From contig JBCDCB010000058.1 of assembly GCA_039182735.1 (NCBI GenBank), forward strand, positions 1-8,504: a stretch of DNA of 8,504 bases, written 5' to 3'. Origin of the DNA: JBCDCB01 sp039182735 (GTDB lineage Bacteria > Planctomycetota > Phycisphaerae > Phycisphaerales > UBA1924). Made by a program: the position numbers and the translations under genes. This document shows, piece by piece, positions 1 to 6,308 of the stretch. Positions within the stretch are counted from its first letter, which is position 1. The number at the start of each line of letters is the position of its first letter. The notes beneath the pieces are model-generated. The model did not search any database, was not told where the DNA came from, and saw only the letters and a program-made list of their open reading frames with translations.

Positions 1-445
1 CCATCCAGACGTGCGGGTCGCTCGCGTCTTCTTCTTCGACATCCGTGAGCAGATACGCGGGATCGATGCGTTCGGTCACGGCGACTACAGGTTTGCCGGC
101 GGCCTGCGCGCGCTCGAAAGTCTCGGTCATCTTCCCTTCGAGGAAGAGCCCGTTGTAGAAAACAACATCCGCGTCGAGGATCCTACCGACGTCGCTGCGC
201 GTCGGGCTGTAGAGATGCGGGTCGATACCGGCAGGGAGGAGGCCCGTGACGTCGGCGTGCTCGCCCGCGACGTTGCGGACGATGTCGGTGACCATGCCGA
301 TCGTGCAGACAACCGCGAGGCGCTCGCTCGCGCGCGTGGTCTCGGCGGGCGCAGGTCGATCGCAGGCGCCGAGAAGTACGAGCGTCAGCGCGGCGAGCGC
401 GGCGAGCGCGGTCAGGGCGAGCAACTGGCGGATGTTTGTGATCAT
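1..445 (-). CDS. Metal (probably Mn) ABC transporter substrate-binding lipoprotein, TroA/MntC/ZnuA family; 3' end cut by window
   Basis: Only the first 148 residues are present; the gene continues beyond the left edge. The protein would capture Mn2+ or Zn2+ outside the cytoplasmic membrane and pass it to an ABC permease. Residues 5-27 form a lipoprotein signal peptide ending in a lipobox L25-G26-A27-C28, so the protein should be lipid-anchored; Asp29 at +2 is the inner-membrane retention signal in E. coli. The mature part starts with the family strand VVCTIGMVTDIVRNV. DPHLYSPTRSD (His77) supplies the first metal-binding histidine, NGLFLEGKM (98-106) is the family signature, and DPHVWM at 143-148 carries the second histidine (His145). 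The family normally has about 300 residues. The ATG at 445 puts the signal peptide at the N-terminus; no Shine-Dalgarno is visible. The gene lies 39 bp downstream of an MntR-type regulator, which favours manganese over zinc. Family certain, metal inferred. Confidence 0.93.
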   Translation of the reverse strand, partial: MITNIRQLLALTALAALAALTLVLLGACDRPAPAETTRASERLAVVCTIGMVTDIVRNVAGEHADVTGLLPAGIDPHLYSPTRSDVGRILDADVVFYNGLFLEGKMTETFERAQAAGKPVVAVTERIDPAYLLTDVEEEDASDPHVWM

Positions 446-451
446 GGCGTG

Positions 452-480
452 AGCGTAGTCACCAGAGTTTGATGAGTCAA
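452..480 (-). promoter_or_regulatory. Candidate promoter of the metal-binding lipoprotein gene
   Basis: On the minus strand TTGACT (480-475) is followed after 17 nt by TACGCT (457-452). This is a good -35 box and a -10 box of the TAnnnT kind. The -10 ends 6 nt before the ATG at 445, so transcription would begin at or next to the start codon and give a leaderless mRNA. This agrees with the absence of a Shine-Dalgarno. The -35 lies inside the inverted repeat at 467-482. Seen by eye only; no start site is known. Confidence 0.45.
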
Positions 481-482
481 AC
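467..482. promoter_or_regulatory. Inverted repeat GTTTGA-N4-TCAAAC, candidate operator for the MntR-type repressor
   Basis: GTTTGATGAGTCAAAC has perfect 6-bp arms around a 4-bp centre. It sits between the regulator stop (485) and the lipoprotein start (445) and covers the presumed -35 box TTGACT. DtxR/MntR dimers bind AT-rich dyads of about this size at metal-uptake promoters, so Mn-dependent repression of the importer is the simplest reading. It is the most AT-rich patch of this region. The assignment to this regulator is inferred from adjacency. Confidence 0.5.
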
Positions 483-484
483 AA

Positions 485-1144
485 TCACGGCGCCGGGCGG
501 ACGTGGCACCGCTCGGCGTCCGCGCGCCGGAGTTCCACGGGCGGGCGCCTGCCCGGCTTCACGGTGAGGCGCCAGCGCGACCTTGAGACGAGCATGACGC
601 GCGTGCCGGGTGTGAGCCCGATGGCCTTGACGCGTTCAAGCAAGGCGGGGTCAGAATCCCGGATGCTCGCGATGGTGGCGGACTGGTCGGGTTCGAGCTC
701 GGTGAGGGGGATGCTCGGGTCGGGGTCGATGCGTCCGTGCGCATCGGGGATCGGTTCGCCGTGCGGGTCGATCGCGGGCCGCCCGAGGTGTTCGTCGAGG
801 CGGTCGAGGAGCTTGGCGGACATGGCGTGCTCGAGCCGCTCGGCCTCTTCATGGACCTCGGACCAGTCGAAGCCGAGCACTTCGACGAGGAAGACCTCGA
901 TGATGCGGTGGCGCCGGATGACGTCGAGGGCGAGCGTCTGGCCTTTCTTGGTGAGCTTGATGCCGCCATAGCGCTGGGCATCGACGAGGCGCGCCTCGCG
1001 CAGCTTGCGGACCATGGAAGTGACGCTGCCCTTGGTGACACCGAGCGTGGCGGCGATCCGGGCGACGGTGGCCTCGCCGGTCGGCGCATCGCGCTGGAGC
1101 GCGTAAATCGACTTGACGTAGTCCTCGACGGTCGAACTCGGCAT
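485..1144 (-). CDS. mntR: DtxR/MntR-family metal-dependent transcriptional repressor, manganese-type ligands
   Basis: 219 residues, the long (three-domain) form of the family. Residues 1-65 are a winged helix-turn-helix (VARIAATLGVTKGSVTSMV, then GGIKLTKKG). Residues 66-120 are the dimerisation and metal domain, and about 150-219 an SH3-like FeoA domain (GLTPGTRVMLV). DtxR numbering fits without gaps at the metal sites: H79, E83 (RRHRIIE) and H98, E102, E105, H106 (VHEEAERLEH). Position 102 is Cys in iron-sensing DtxR and Glu in MntR, and Asp8 (VEDY) matches MntR Asp8, so Mn2+ sensing is predicted. Lys11 replaces the MntR ligand Glu11. The ATG at 1144 gives the correct N-terminal helix. The gene follows the RpiR gene by 27 bp and precedes the metal-binding lipoprotein gene by 39 bp, its probable target. 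No strong Shine-Dalgarno is visible; a TACGAT box ends 6 nt before the ATG. Confidence 0.92.
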   Translation of the reverse strand: MPSSTVEDYVKSIYALQRDAPTGEATVARIAATLGVTKGSVTSMVRKLREARLVDAQRYGGIKLTKKGQTLALDVIRRHRIIEVFLVEVLGFDWSEVHEEAERLEHAMSAKLLDRLDEHLGRPAIDPHGEPIPDAHGRIDPDPSIPLTELEPDQSATIASIRDSDPALLERVKAIGLTPGTRVMLVSRSRWRLTVKPGRRPPVELRRADAERCHVRPAP

Positions 1145-1150
1145 GAGGCC

Positions 1151-1156
1151 ATCGTA
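1151..1156 (-). promoter_or_regulatory. Possible -10 box (TACGAT) of the MntR-type gene
   Basis: TACGAT on the minus strand ends 6 nt before the ATG at 1144. This is the same geometry as the TACGCT box of the lipoprotein gene. No convincing -35 lies 16-18 nt upstream, and the box is squeezed into the 27-bp gap after the RpiR gene. It may allow separate, leaderless transcription of the regulator. Weak on its own; the repeated spacing is the reason to list it. Confidence 0.25.
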
Positions 1157-1171
1157 GAGCGTGACGCGTGC

Positions 1172-2017
1172 TCAGCCCGAGCCGCCCCCCGGGTCGTCGA
1201 GGAACGTGTCGGTGGTCTGCCACAGGCTTTCGAGCCGGTCGATGCGGTCGCGTGCGGCGTCGCCGAGCCGGCTCGCGACGCTCGAGACGATGAGTTCTGC
1301 CGCGATGACCGCGGGCACGGAACTGTCGAAGGGTCCCACCGCGGGAACGTGCAGCTCGCAGCGATCGTCGGTCAGCCCGGCGAGCGGGGAGAGCGGGCCG
1401 TCGGTGATGGCGATGATGCGCACGCCGAGATCGGCCAACGCGCGGGCGGCGGTGACGGAGAGGCGGCGGTACCGCGCGAAGTCGATGGCGATGGCGACGT
1501 CCCGTGTGCCGGCGCTGGTCAGTGCGCGCGCGGTGGACTGTGCCTGCACAAGGTGGACGTCGGACCGGATCATGGAGAGCCCGCTATAGAACGCGTGCGC
1601 GCCGGCGAGGGAGGTCTCGCCGGAGACAATCCACACGCGCTCCGCGGCTGCGATGGGCTCGGCGAGCGCGGCGAGGCGGTCGCCGTCCAGGGCTTCGATC
1701 GCCGCCCGCGTAGCGTCCTCGATGATGCCGTGGGGGAGGGACTGTTCGGCGGGGCTGCGGCGGATGCGGTCGCTGGGGCGTGAGAGCCGGCTCGCGATTT
1801 CGTCGCGCGCGATGGACTGCAGGTGCGAGTACCCGGCGAGACCGAGTTTGGTCGCGAAGCGCACGACGGTGGGGCGGCTGGTCGGGACGCGGAGCGCGAG
1901 GTCCGATACCGTGCCGAAGGCGAGCAGGGTGGGATCGTCAACAATGATGCCGGCGATTCGGCGTTCGGTGGGAGTCAGGCGTTCGCCCGCGGACGCGATG
2001 AGGTTTTGGATCGACAA
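1172..2017 (-). CDS. RpiR/MurR-family transcriptional regulator (HTH_6 plus SIS domain)
   Basis: 281 residues from a TTG start, the normal family length. Residues 5-80 are the RpiR HTH domain: LTPTERRIAGIIVDDP, then TVSDLALRVPTSRPTVVRFATKLGLAGYSHL in outline, with recognition helix around 45-58. Residues 110-255 are a SIS fold (VWIVSGETS at 128-136, IIAITDGPLSPLA at 201-213). The usual phosphosugar loop SxSGxT is replaced by IDFARYRR (178-185), so the effector may not be a sugar phosphate. No ATG or GTG occurs in frame near the N-terminus. TTG at 2017 fits the domain start; CTG at 2038 is the alternative, and the ribosome site is weak. The gene is divergent from the aminomutase operon with a 105-bp shared region, so it probably controls that operon and itself. 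The open frame continues upstream antisense to the aminomutase gene, which is a composition effect. Confidence 0.87.
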   Translation of the reverse strand: MSIQNLIASAGERLTPTERRIAGIIVDDPTLLAFGTVSDLALRVPTSRPTVVRFATKLGLAGYSHLQSIARDEIASRLSRPSDRIRRSPAEQSLPHGIIEDATRAAIEALDGDRLAALAEPIAAAERVWIVSGETSLAGAHAFYSGLSMIRSDVHLVQAQSTARALTSAGTRDVAIAIDFARYRRLSVTAARALADLGVRIIAITDGPLSPLAGLTDDRCELHVPAVGPFDSSVPAVIAAELIVSSVASRLGDAARDRIDRLESLWQTTDTFLDDPGGGSG

Positions 2018-2042
2018 CGCGGCTGGTCCGATGTTCAGTTTG

Positions 2043-2070
2043 TTGCAGATCGCCCGTTCGAGTGTACACT
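2043..2070 (+). promoter_or_regulatory. Candidate promoter of the aminomutase operon
   Basis: TTGCAG (2043-2048), a 16-nt spacer and TACACT (2065-2070) form a reasonable sigma-70-type promoter. Transcription would start near 2077 and leave a leader of about 46 nt before the ATG at 2123. The -10 box lies inside the palindrome at 2060-2071, so a protein bound there would block it. Recognised by eye. Confidence 0.45.
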
Positions 2071-2071
2071 C
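2060..2071. promoter_or_regulatory. Perfect 12-bp palindrome GAGTGTACACTC, candidate operator between divergent genes
   Basis: The sequence is identical on both strands and lies in the 105-bp region between the RpiR gene and the aminomutase operon. Because it is symmetric it gives a TACACT -10-like box on each strand (2065-2070 plus, 2066-2061 minus). It is well placed as a binding site for the RpiR protein. The minus-strand box has no good -35. Binding by RpiR is inferred from position alone. Confidence 0.5.
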
Positions 2072-2110
2072 TGTTTCGGCGATCTCATCGGAACGGTGTC
2101 TTCTTTTTGC

Positions 2111-2114
2111 GGAG
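2111..2114 (+). promoter_or_regulatory. Shine-Dalgarno GGAG of the aminomutase gene
   Basis: GGAG lies 8 nt before the ATG at 2123 and decides this start. The open frame runs further upstream without support. The protein from this ATG begins directly with the acidic N-terminal helix of the family. Confidence 0.7.
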
Positions 2115-2122
2115 CGACGGAC

Positions 2123-3589
2123 ATGATTCAGTCTCAGGAGTACGTGCAGACCGAGCGTGAGCAGGAATTCCTGAAGTCTGTCGAGGAGACGCGATACGAG
2201 CGCGAGATCATCAACGGCCTGTCGCCGTTCTTCAACGAGAAAGCGCCGGAGGACATGCTCTCGTTCTATGACAAGGACGAGGTCGTGAGCCTGAAGGTGC
2301 TCAAGGGCACGGAGCGTGACGTCGAGTCGCGCATGCCGGTGAAGATGACTCGCCACTACTACGACCTCGCGAAGACGAGCCCGTCGATCCAGCGCATCGT
2401 GAAGGCGAGCCCGGACGAGACGGAGAACCTCGAGGGCTCGGAAGACCCCGGCAACCAGATGGACTACAGCCCGGTCGAAGGGCTGCTGCACAAGTACGAG
2501 ATGGGTCTGATGTACGTCGTCTCGACGTGCTCCGCGCACTGCCGATTCTGCTACCGCGAGGAACTCATCGCGCGCAAAGACGTCAAGCGCCTTGATGGCA
2601 CGGTCAAGAAGAAGGGGCTCGCGAAAATCACCGAGATCATCCCGTACATCCGCGCGCACAACGAGATCGTCGCGCGCAACGGCGGCGTGCACCCCGAGAC
2701 CGGTCGCGAGAAGCTCCGCGAGATCCTGCTCTCCGGCGGCGATCCGATGGTCCTCAACAATGGCAAAATCGCGGCGTGGCTCGCGGCGCTCGCGGAAGCC
2801 GGTGTCGAGACGATCCGCATCGGCACAAAGGAAATGGCCTTCTACCCGCAGCGGTTCGACCGCACCTTCCTGGAGATGCTCGACCGGTTCCACGAGGTGT
2901 ACCCCGAGGTCGGACTCAATATGATGCTGCACTTCGAGCACCCCGACGAGATCCTCGCCAAGGATGCCGACGGGAACTACATCGAAGAAGGCGGGTTCAA
3001 GCAGTGGGTGCCGGCGACGGGCGAGGCGATGCGTGGCCTCGTCTCGCGTGGATGGATCACGTTGCAGAACCAAGCCCCGATCATCCGCGGCATCAACGAC
3101 GACCCCGATGCGCTGCGCATCCTGCAGCGCGAGTTCAAGCGGGCCGGCGGCGAGAACCACTACTTCTTCTGCGGGCGTGACATCGTCGCGTACAAGGCCT
3201 TCAACATCCCGATCGAACAGGCGTGGCAGATCCTCAACACGTCGCAGATGGGGCTTTCGGGTGTCGAGAAGCACGCGCGTCTTTCGATCACGCACTACAA
3301 GGGCAAGACCGAGGTCGCGTCGGTCACCAACGAGCCGATCCCCGGCCTCAAGGGCGCTGAGCACGGCGTGGTGATCTTCAAGCTGCTGCGCAACGCGGGC
3401 GGTGCCGGCGACATCGGCAAGGTCTGCATCGTCGGGCGCAACCCCGAGGGCCTGTGGTTCAACGACTACGAGGATCGCGTGCTCTTCGATGAGGCCGGCC
3501 TCTTCGATTACACGCGCACCGCGAACCACGAGGGTGCCATGAAGTCGCTCGCCAGCGCGATGCCGCAACTCGGCGGGATGTGTCGATGA
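2123..3589 (+). CDS. kamA: KamA-family radical SAM, PLP-dependent amino acid 2,3-aminomutase (divergent lysine 2,3-aminomutase homologue)
   Basis: 488 residues, longer than the roughly 416 of the clostridial lysine enzyme. Such enzymes use a 5'-deoxyadenosyl radical and PLP to move an alpha-amino group to the beta carbon. The [4Fe-4S] motif is C136-x3-C140-x2-C143 (CSAHCRFC). R145 matches the arginine that holds the substrate carboxylate, GGD at 205-207 is the SAM-binding motif, and K395 (GKTEV) aligns with PLP lysine 337. D326 (RGIND) matches Asp293, which binds the lysine side chain. Its partner Asp330 aligns with Thr390, and the glycine-rich stretch before the PLP lysine is shortened. There are insertions around 147-200 and 279-300. 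The substrate may therefore not be lysine. First gene of the operon: its TGA overlaps the next ATG. EpmB-type tRNA/EF-P modification is unlikely, given the catabolic neighbours. Family sure; substrate unknown. Confidence 0.9.
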   Translation: MIQSQEYVQTEREQEFLKSVEETRYEREIINGLSPFFNEKAPEDMLSFYDKDEVVSLKVLKGTERDVESRMPVKMTRHYYDLAKTSPSIQRIVKASPDETENLEGSEDPGNQMDYSPVEGLLHKYEMGLMYVVSTCSAHCRFCYREELIARKDVKRLDGTVKKKGLAKITEIIPYIRAHNEIVARNGGVHPETGREKLREILLSGGDPMVLNNGKIAAWLAALAEAGVETIRIGTKEMAFYPQRFDRTFLEMLDRFHEVYPEVGLNMMLHFEHPDEILAKDADGNYIEEGGFKQWVPATGEAMRGLVSRGWITLQNQAPIIRGINDDPDALRILQREFKRAGGENHYFFCGRDIVAYKAFNIPIEQAWQILNTSQMGLSGVEKHARLSITHYKGKTEVASVTNEPIPGLKGAEHGVVIFKLLRNAGGAGDIGKVCIVGRNPEGLWFNDYEDRVLFDEAGLFDYTRTANHEGAMKSLASAMPQLGGMCR

Positions 3590-4296
3590 TCGACAAGCGT
3601 TTGCCCAGCGCGGCCGAGGCGGTCGCCGACGTCTTCGACGGGGCGAGCGTGATGGTCGGCGGATTCGGGGAGGCCGGCAGCCCGGTCGAGTTGATCCACG
3701 CGTTGATCGATCAGGGTGCGAAAGACCTGACGGTCATCAGCAACAACACGGGCAGCGGCGAGGTCGGGCTCGCTGCGCTGCTCAAGGCTCGGCGCGTCAC
3801 GAAGGTCGTGTGCTCGTTCCCGCGGACGGCAAACTCGACGGTTTTCCCGGAGCTGTACCGCGAGGGGTTCACAGAACTGGAACTCGTCCCGCAGGGCACG
3901 CTCGCGGAGCGGATCCGCGCGGGCGGCGCGGGCGTCGCGGCGTTCTACACCCCGACCGCGGTGGGCACGCCACTCGGTGAAGGCAAGGAAGTGCGAGAGT
4001 TCGACGGGCGGGCGCACCTGCTCGAGCATGGGCTCACCGCGGACTTCGCGCTTATCAAGGGCCGCCTCGCGGATACCCACGGCAATGTGCTCTACAACAA
4101 GACGGCGCGGAACTTCGGGCCGCCCATGGCGATGGCCGCTCGCACGACGATCGTGCAAGTCGAGCGGATCGTCGAGGCGGGCGAGCTGGACCCCGAGGCG
4201 ATCGTGACGCCTGGGATCTTTGTCGAGCGCGTGGTCGCGATCGCGCGGCCCGCGCACGAGTCGCAGCTGATCGCGGCGGGGGTGACGTACCCATGA
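3586..4296 (+). CDS. pcaI: 3-oxoacid CoA-transferase subunit A, PcaI/ScoA type
   Basis: 236 residues, the usual size of the alpha subunit of a family I CoA-transferase. With subunit B it would move CoA from succinyl-CoA (or acetyl-CoA) to a 3-oxo acid. Seen: the glycine loop VGGFGEAG (24-31), SNNTGSGEVGLAALL, VVCSFPRTANS, LVPQGTLAERIRAGGAG, GKEVREFDGR, and the C-terminal ELDPEAIVTPGIFVERVV. From memory these stretches match 3-oxoadipate CoA-transferase PcaI closely; acetoacetate enzymes (ScoA, AtoD) are related, so the acid cannot be fixed by eye. A GTG at 3580 is an alternative start. The ATG at 3586 is preferred because it overlaps the aminomutase stop as ATGA and has GGCGGGA 7 nt upstream. 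Its own stop overlaps the subunit B start in the same way, so the three genes are translationally coupled. Confidence 0.93.
   Translation: MIDKRLPSAAEAVADVFDGASVMVGGFGEAGSPVELIHALIDQGAKDLTVISNNTGSGEVGLAALLKARRVTKVVCSFPRTANSTVFPELYREGFTELELVPQGTLAERIRAGGAGVAAFYTPTAVGTPLGEGKEVREFDGRAHLLEHGLTADFALIKGRLADTHGNVLYNKTARNFGPPMAMAARTTIVQVERIVEAGELDPEAIVTPGIFVERVVAIARPAHESQLIAAGVTYP
4278..4285 (+). promoter_or_regulatory. Strong Shine-Dalgarno GGGGGTGA for CoA-transferase subunit B
   Basis: GGGGGTGA differs by one base from the ideal GGAGGTGA and ends 7 nt before the ATG at 4293, inside the end of the subunit A gene. It supports this start and equal synthesis of the two subunits. Confidence 0.6.
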
Positions 4297-4970
4297 CAAA
4301 CAACGGCGCACAAACGGGCTGGTCGCGCGAAGAAATGGCGAAGCGCTTGGCGCAGGACATCGGCGATGGGTCGTATGTCAACCTCGGGATCGGGATCCCC
4401 GAACTCGTCGCGAAGTTCGTTCCCGACGGGCGCACGCTGATCTATCACACCGAGAACGGGCTGCTCGGCATGGGCCCATCTCCGGCGGACGGCGATGGCG
4501 ACCCGGAACTGATCAACGCGGGCAAGCGTCAGGTGACGGCGTTGCCCGGTGCCGCGTACTTCCATCACGCCGACAGCTTCGCGATGATCCGCGGCGGGCA
4601 CCTCGACCTCAGCGTGCTCGGCGCGCTCCAGGTTGCGCAGAACGGCGACCTCGCGAACTGGTCTACCGGCGAAGCCGGCGCGATCCCGGCGGTCGGCGGC
4701 GCGATGGACCTCGTCGCGGGCGTGAAACAAGTCTTCGTCATCACGCAGCACATGACAAAGAGCGGGGAGCCGAAGCTCGTCGAGTCGTGCGCATACCCGC
4801 TCACGGGGCGCGGCGTCGTGGATCGTGTGTACACGGATCTCGCGGTGATCGATGTGTCACGTGAGGGGTTTCGGCTCGTCGAGCTGGCTCCCGGCGTGAC
4901 CATGGAAGAGGTTCGAGCGCGCACAGGCGCACCAGTGTTGGAGGCGCGCCAGAGCGCCGGAGTCGCGTGA
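4293..4970 (+). CDS. pcaJ: 3-oxoacid CoA-transferase subunit B, PcaJ/ScoB type
   Basis: 225 residues, full length for the beta subunit. It carries the catalytic glutamate: Glu54 in YHTENGLLGMGPSP, the family (S/T)ENG motif, which forms the enzyme-CoA thioester. Further signatures are VNLGIGIPELV (29-39), ELINAGKRQVT, FHHADSFAMIRGGHLDLSVLGALQV, GDLANW, IPAVGGAMDLVAGVKQVFV in parts, and YPLTGRGVVDRVYTDLAV. These match PcaJ closely from memory. The start codon overlaps the subunit A stop (ATGA) and follows a strong ribosome site. The aminotransferase gene starts 1 nt after this stop. The product should form the A2B2 or AB enzyme with its neighbour in the cytoplasm. 3-oxoadipate is the favourite substrate by resemblance, other 3-oxo acids are possible. 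Confidence 0.94.
   Translation: MTNNGAQTGWSREEMAKRLAQDIGDGSYVNLGIGIPELVAKFVPDGRTLIYHTENGLLGMGPSPADGDGDPELINAGKRQVTALPGAAYFHHADSFAMIRGGHLDLSVLGALQVAQNGDLANWSTGEAGAIPAVGGAMDLVAGVKQVFVITQHMTKSGEPKLVESCAYPLTGRGVVDRVYTDLAVIDVSREGFRLVELAPGVTMEEVRARTGAPVLEARQSAGVA
4959..4962 (+). promoter_or_regulatory. Shine-Dalgarno GGAG of the aminotransferase gene
   Basis: GGAG lies within the last codons of CoA-transferase subunit B, 9 nt before the ATG at 4972. It supports that ATG and coupled translation across the 1-nt gap. Confidence 0.55.
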
Positions 4971-4971
4971 T

Positions 4972-6294
4972 ATGACAACGGGCACGAAGACATCGCGGAG
5001 CGCGGAACTGTTCGAGCGAGCGCAGCACGTGCTGCCGGGTGGTGTGAGCCGGAACACGGTTTTGCGATCGCCGCACCCGGCCTACGCCGCGTCGGGCGAG
5101 GGCTGCCGGGTGACCGACCTCGACGGGGTCACGCGCATCGACTTCTCCAACAACATGTGCTCGCTCATCCACGGGCACGCGTGCCCGGAGGTCACGGCGG
5201 CGGTCACGGCTCAACTGGAGCGGGGCTCCGCGTTCATGATGGCCACCGAAGCCGAGGTCGAGTACGCCGAGCACCTTTGCGCACGGAGCCCGTCGTTCGA
5301 GATGCTCCGCTTCGTGAACAGCGGCACCGAGGCGATCATGGCGGGTGTCAAGGCCGCGCGAGCGTTTACGGGGCGCCCGAAGATCGCGAAGGTCGAGGGC
5401 GCGTACCACGGTGTGTACGACTACGCGGAGGTGAGCCAGGCGCCGCACCCGGAGACGTGGGGCGCGCTCGATCAACCGCGCAGTGTGCCGCTCGCGCACG
5501 GGACGCCGATGTCGGCGCTCGAAGATGTGGTGGTGATCCCCTTCAACGACATCCCCCGTGCGCTCAAGCTGCTCGATGCGCACGCCGAGCAGCTCGCGTG
5601 CGTGCTGCTGGACCTGATGCCGCACCGCGTCGGGCTGAACCCGGCGGATATTGAGTTCGTGCTGGCGTTGCGCGACTGGGCAACACGGAACGGCGCGCTG
5701 CTTGTGCTCGACGAGGTCATCACATTCCGCTCGGAGTTCGGCGGGATGCAGGATCGCTTCGACGTGACGCCCGACCTGACGGCGATGGGCAAGCTCATCG
5801 GCGGTGGGTTCCCCGTCGGCGCGCTCGCCGGTCGCGCGGAGGTCATGGAGATCATGAACCCGCGTCACGCCGGCTACCGCTTCCCGCATTCGGGCACGTT
5901 CTCGGCCAACCCCGTGAGCATGGTCGCGGGCCACGCCGCGATGAAGATGTTCGACCGGCAAGCGGTTGGGAGGCTCAACGCCCTGACCGACCGCGCGGTG
6001 CTCGGCGTGCGCGAAGCGATCGCTCGTACGGGTGCGCGCGCGTGCGTGACGGGCGGCGGGTCGATGTTCCGCGTGCACATGAAACCTGAGCCGCCACGGC
6101 ACTTCCGCGAGGCATACCTCTCGCCCGAAGAGAACACGCGGCTGAAAGTCATGCTCGACCACCTCTTCGACGAGGGGTTCGTGATGATCAACACGTGTAC
6201 CGCGAACCTCTCAACGCCGATGACCGAAGTCGAGGTCGATGCGCTCGTCACGGCGATGGAACGCGGATTCGAGAAGATCGCGTCGATGCCCTGA
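4972..6294 (+). CDS. Class III PLP aminotransferase, GSA-aminomutase fold, resembling beta-amino-acid transaminases
   Basis: 440 residues, full length. The fold type I PLP site is complete: NSGTE (116-120), YHG (145-147), the cofactor aspartate D247 in LLVLDEVITFR, the Schiff-base lysine K274 in GKLIGGGFPVGA, and HSGTFSANP (306-314). The family includes glutamate-1-semialdehyde aminomutase and many omega- or beta-aminotransferases. The N-terminal GGVSRNTV and the region around 110-150 resemble the Variovorax beta-phenylalanine aminotransferase, where the arginine of the SR pair (here Arg27) binds the substrate carboxylate; this comparison is from memory. It is the last gene of the operon after a 2,3-aminomutase and a 3-oxoacid CoA-transferase. 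The fitting job is conversion of a beta-amino acid to a beta-keto acid with 2-oxoglutarate or pyruvate as amino acceptor. A role in tetrapyrrole synthesis is unlikely here. Confidence 0.88.
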   Translation: MTTGTKTSRSAELFERAQHVLPGGVSRNTVLRSPHPAYAASGEGCRVTDLDGVTRIDFSNNMCSLIHGHACPEVTAAVTAQLERGSAFMMATEAEVEYAEHLCARSPSFEMLRFVNSGTEAIMAGVKAARAFTGRPKIAKVEGAYHGVYDYAEVSQAPHPETWGALDQPRSVPLAHGTPMSALEDVVVIPFNDIPRALKLLDAHAEQLACVLLDLMPHRVGLNPADIEFVLALRDWATRNGALLVLDEVITFRSEFGGMQDRFDVTPDLTAMGKLIGGGFPVGALAGRAEVMEIMNPRHAGYRFPHSGTFSANPVSMVAGHAAMKMFDRQAVGRLNALTDRAVLGVREAIARTGARACVTGGGSMFRVHMKPEPPRHFREAYLSPEENTRLKVMLDHLFDEGFVMINTCTANLSTPMTEVEVDALVTAMERGFEKIASMP

Positions 6295-6308
6295 GCGTGC
6301 TCACGCGC
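6292..6308. terminator. Short dyads at the convergent gene ends, possible weak bidirectional terminator
   Basis: The two stop codons lie in TGAGC-GT-GCTCA (6292-6303), a perfect 5-bp dyad with a 2-nt centre. An overlapping arrangement, GCGTG-CTCA-CGCGC (6295-6308), could form a 5-bp stem with one G-T pair and a 4-nt loop. There is no T-run on either strand. Only 6 bp separate the genes, so any termination must happen within coding sequence or depend on Rho. Confidence 0.2.

Noticed and set aside
559..1152. An alternative minus-strand frame starting 8 nt before the MntR-type gene.
   Set aside because: It is the +1 shadow of the regulator; composition is nearly all S, R, P and A.
737..1783. 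A 348-codon open frame on the plus strand across the MntR-type and RpiR genes.
   Set aside because: Its translation is a low-complexity mix of G, A, D, E and R and it crosses two recognised genes on the other strand.
2018..3568. A long open frame on the minus strand that continues upstream from the RpiR gene across the whole aminomutase gene.
   Set aside because: It lies antisense to a gene with complete family motifs, its translation is rich in R, A, L and D with no recognisable domain, and the RpiR family starts right at about 2017. High GC leaves few stops in this frame.
4801..6162. A 453-codon open frame on the minus strand over the aminotransferase gene.
   Set aside because: Arg- and His-rich shadow of a gene with an intact PLP site; no domain seen.
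4972..6294. Naming the aminotransferase as HemL (glutamate-1-semialdehyde aminomutase).
   Set aside because: The fold is shared, but the operon partners are catabolic and the N-terminal half resembles beta-transaminases more; no heme genes are near.
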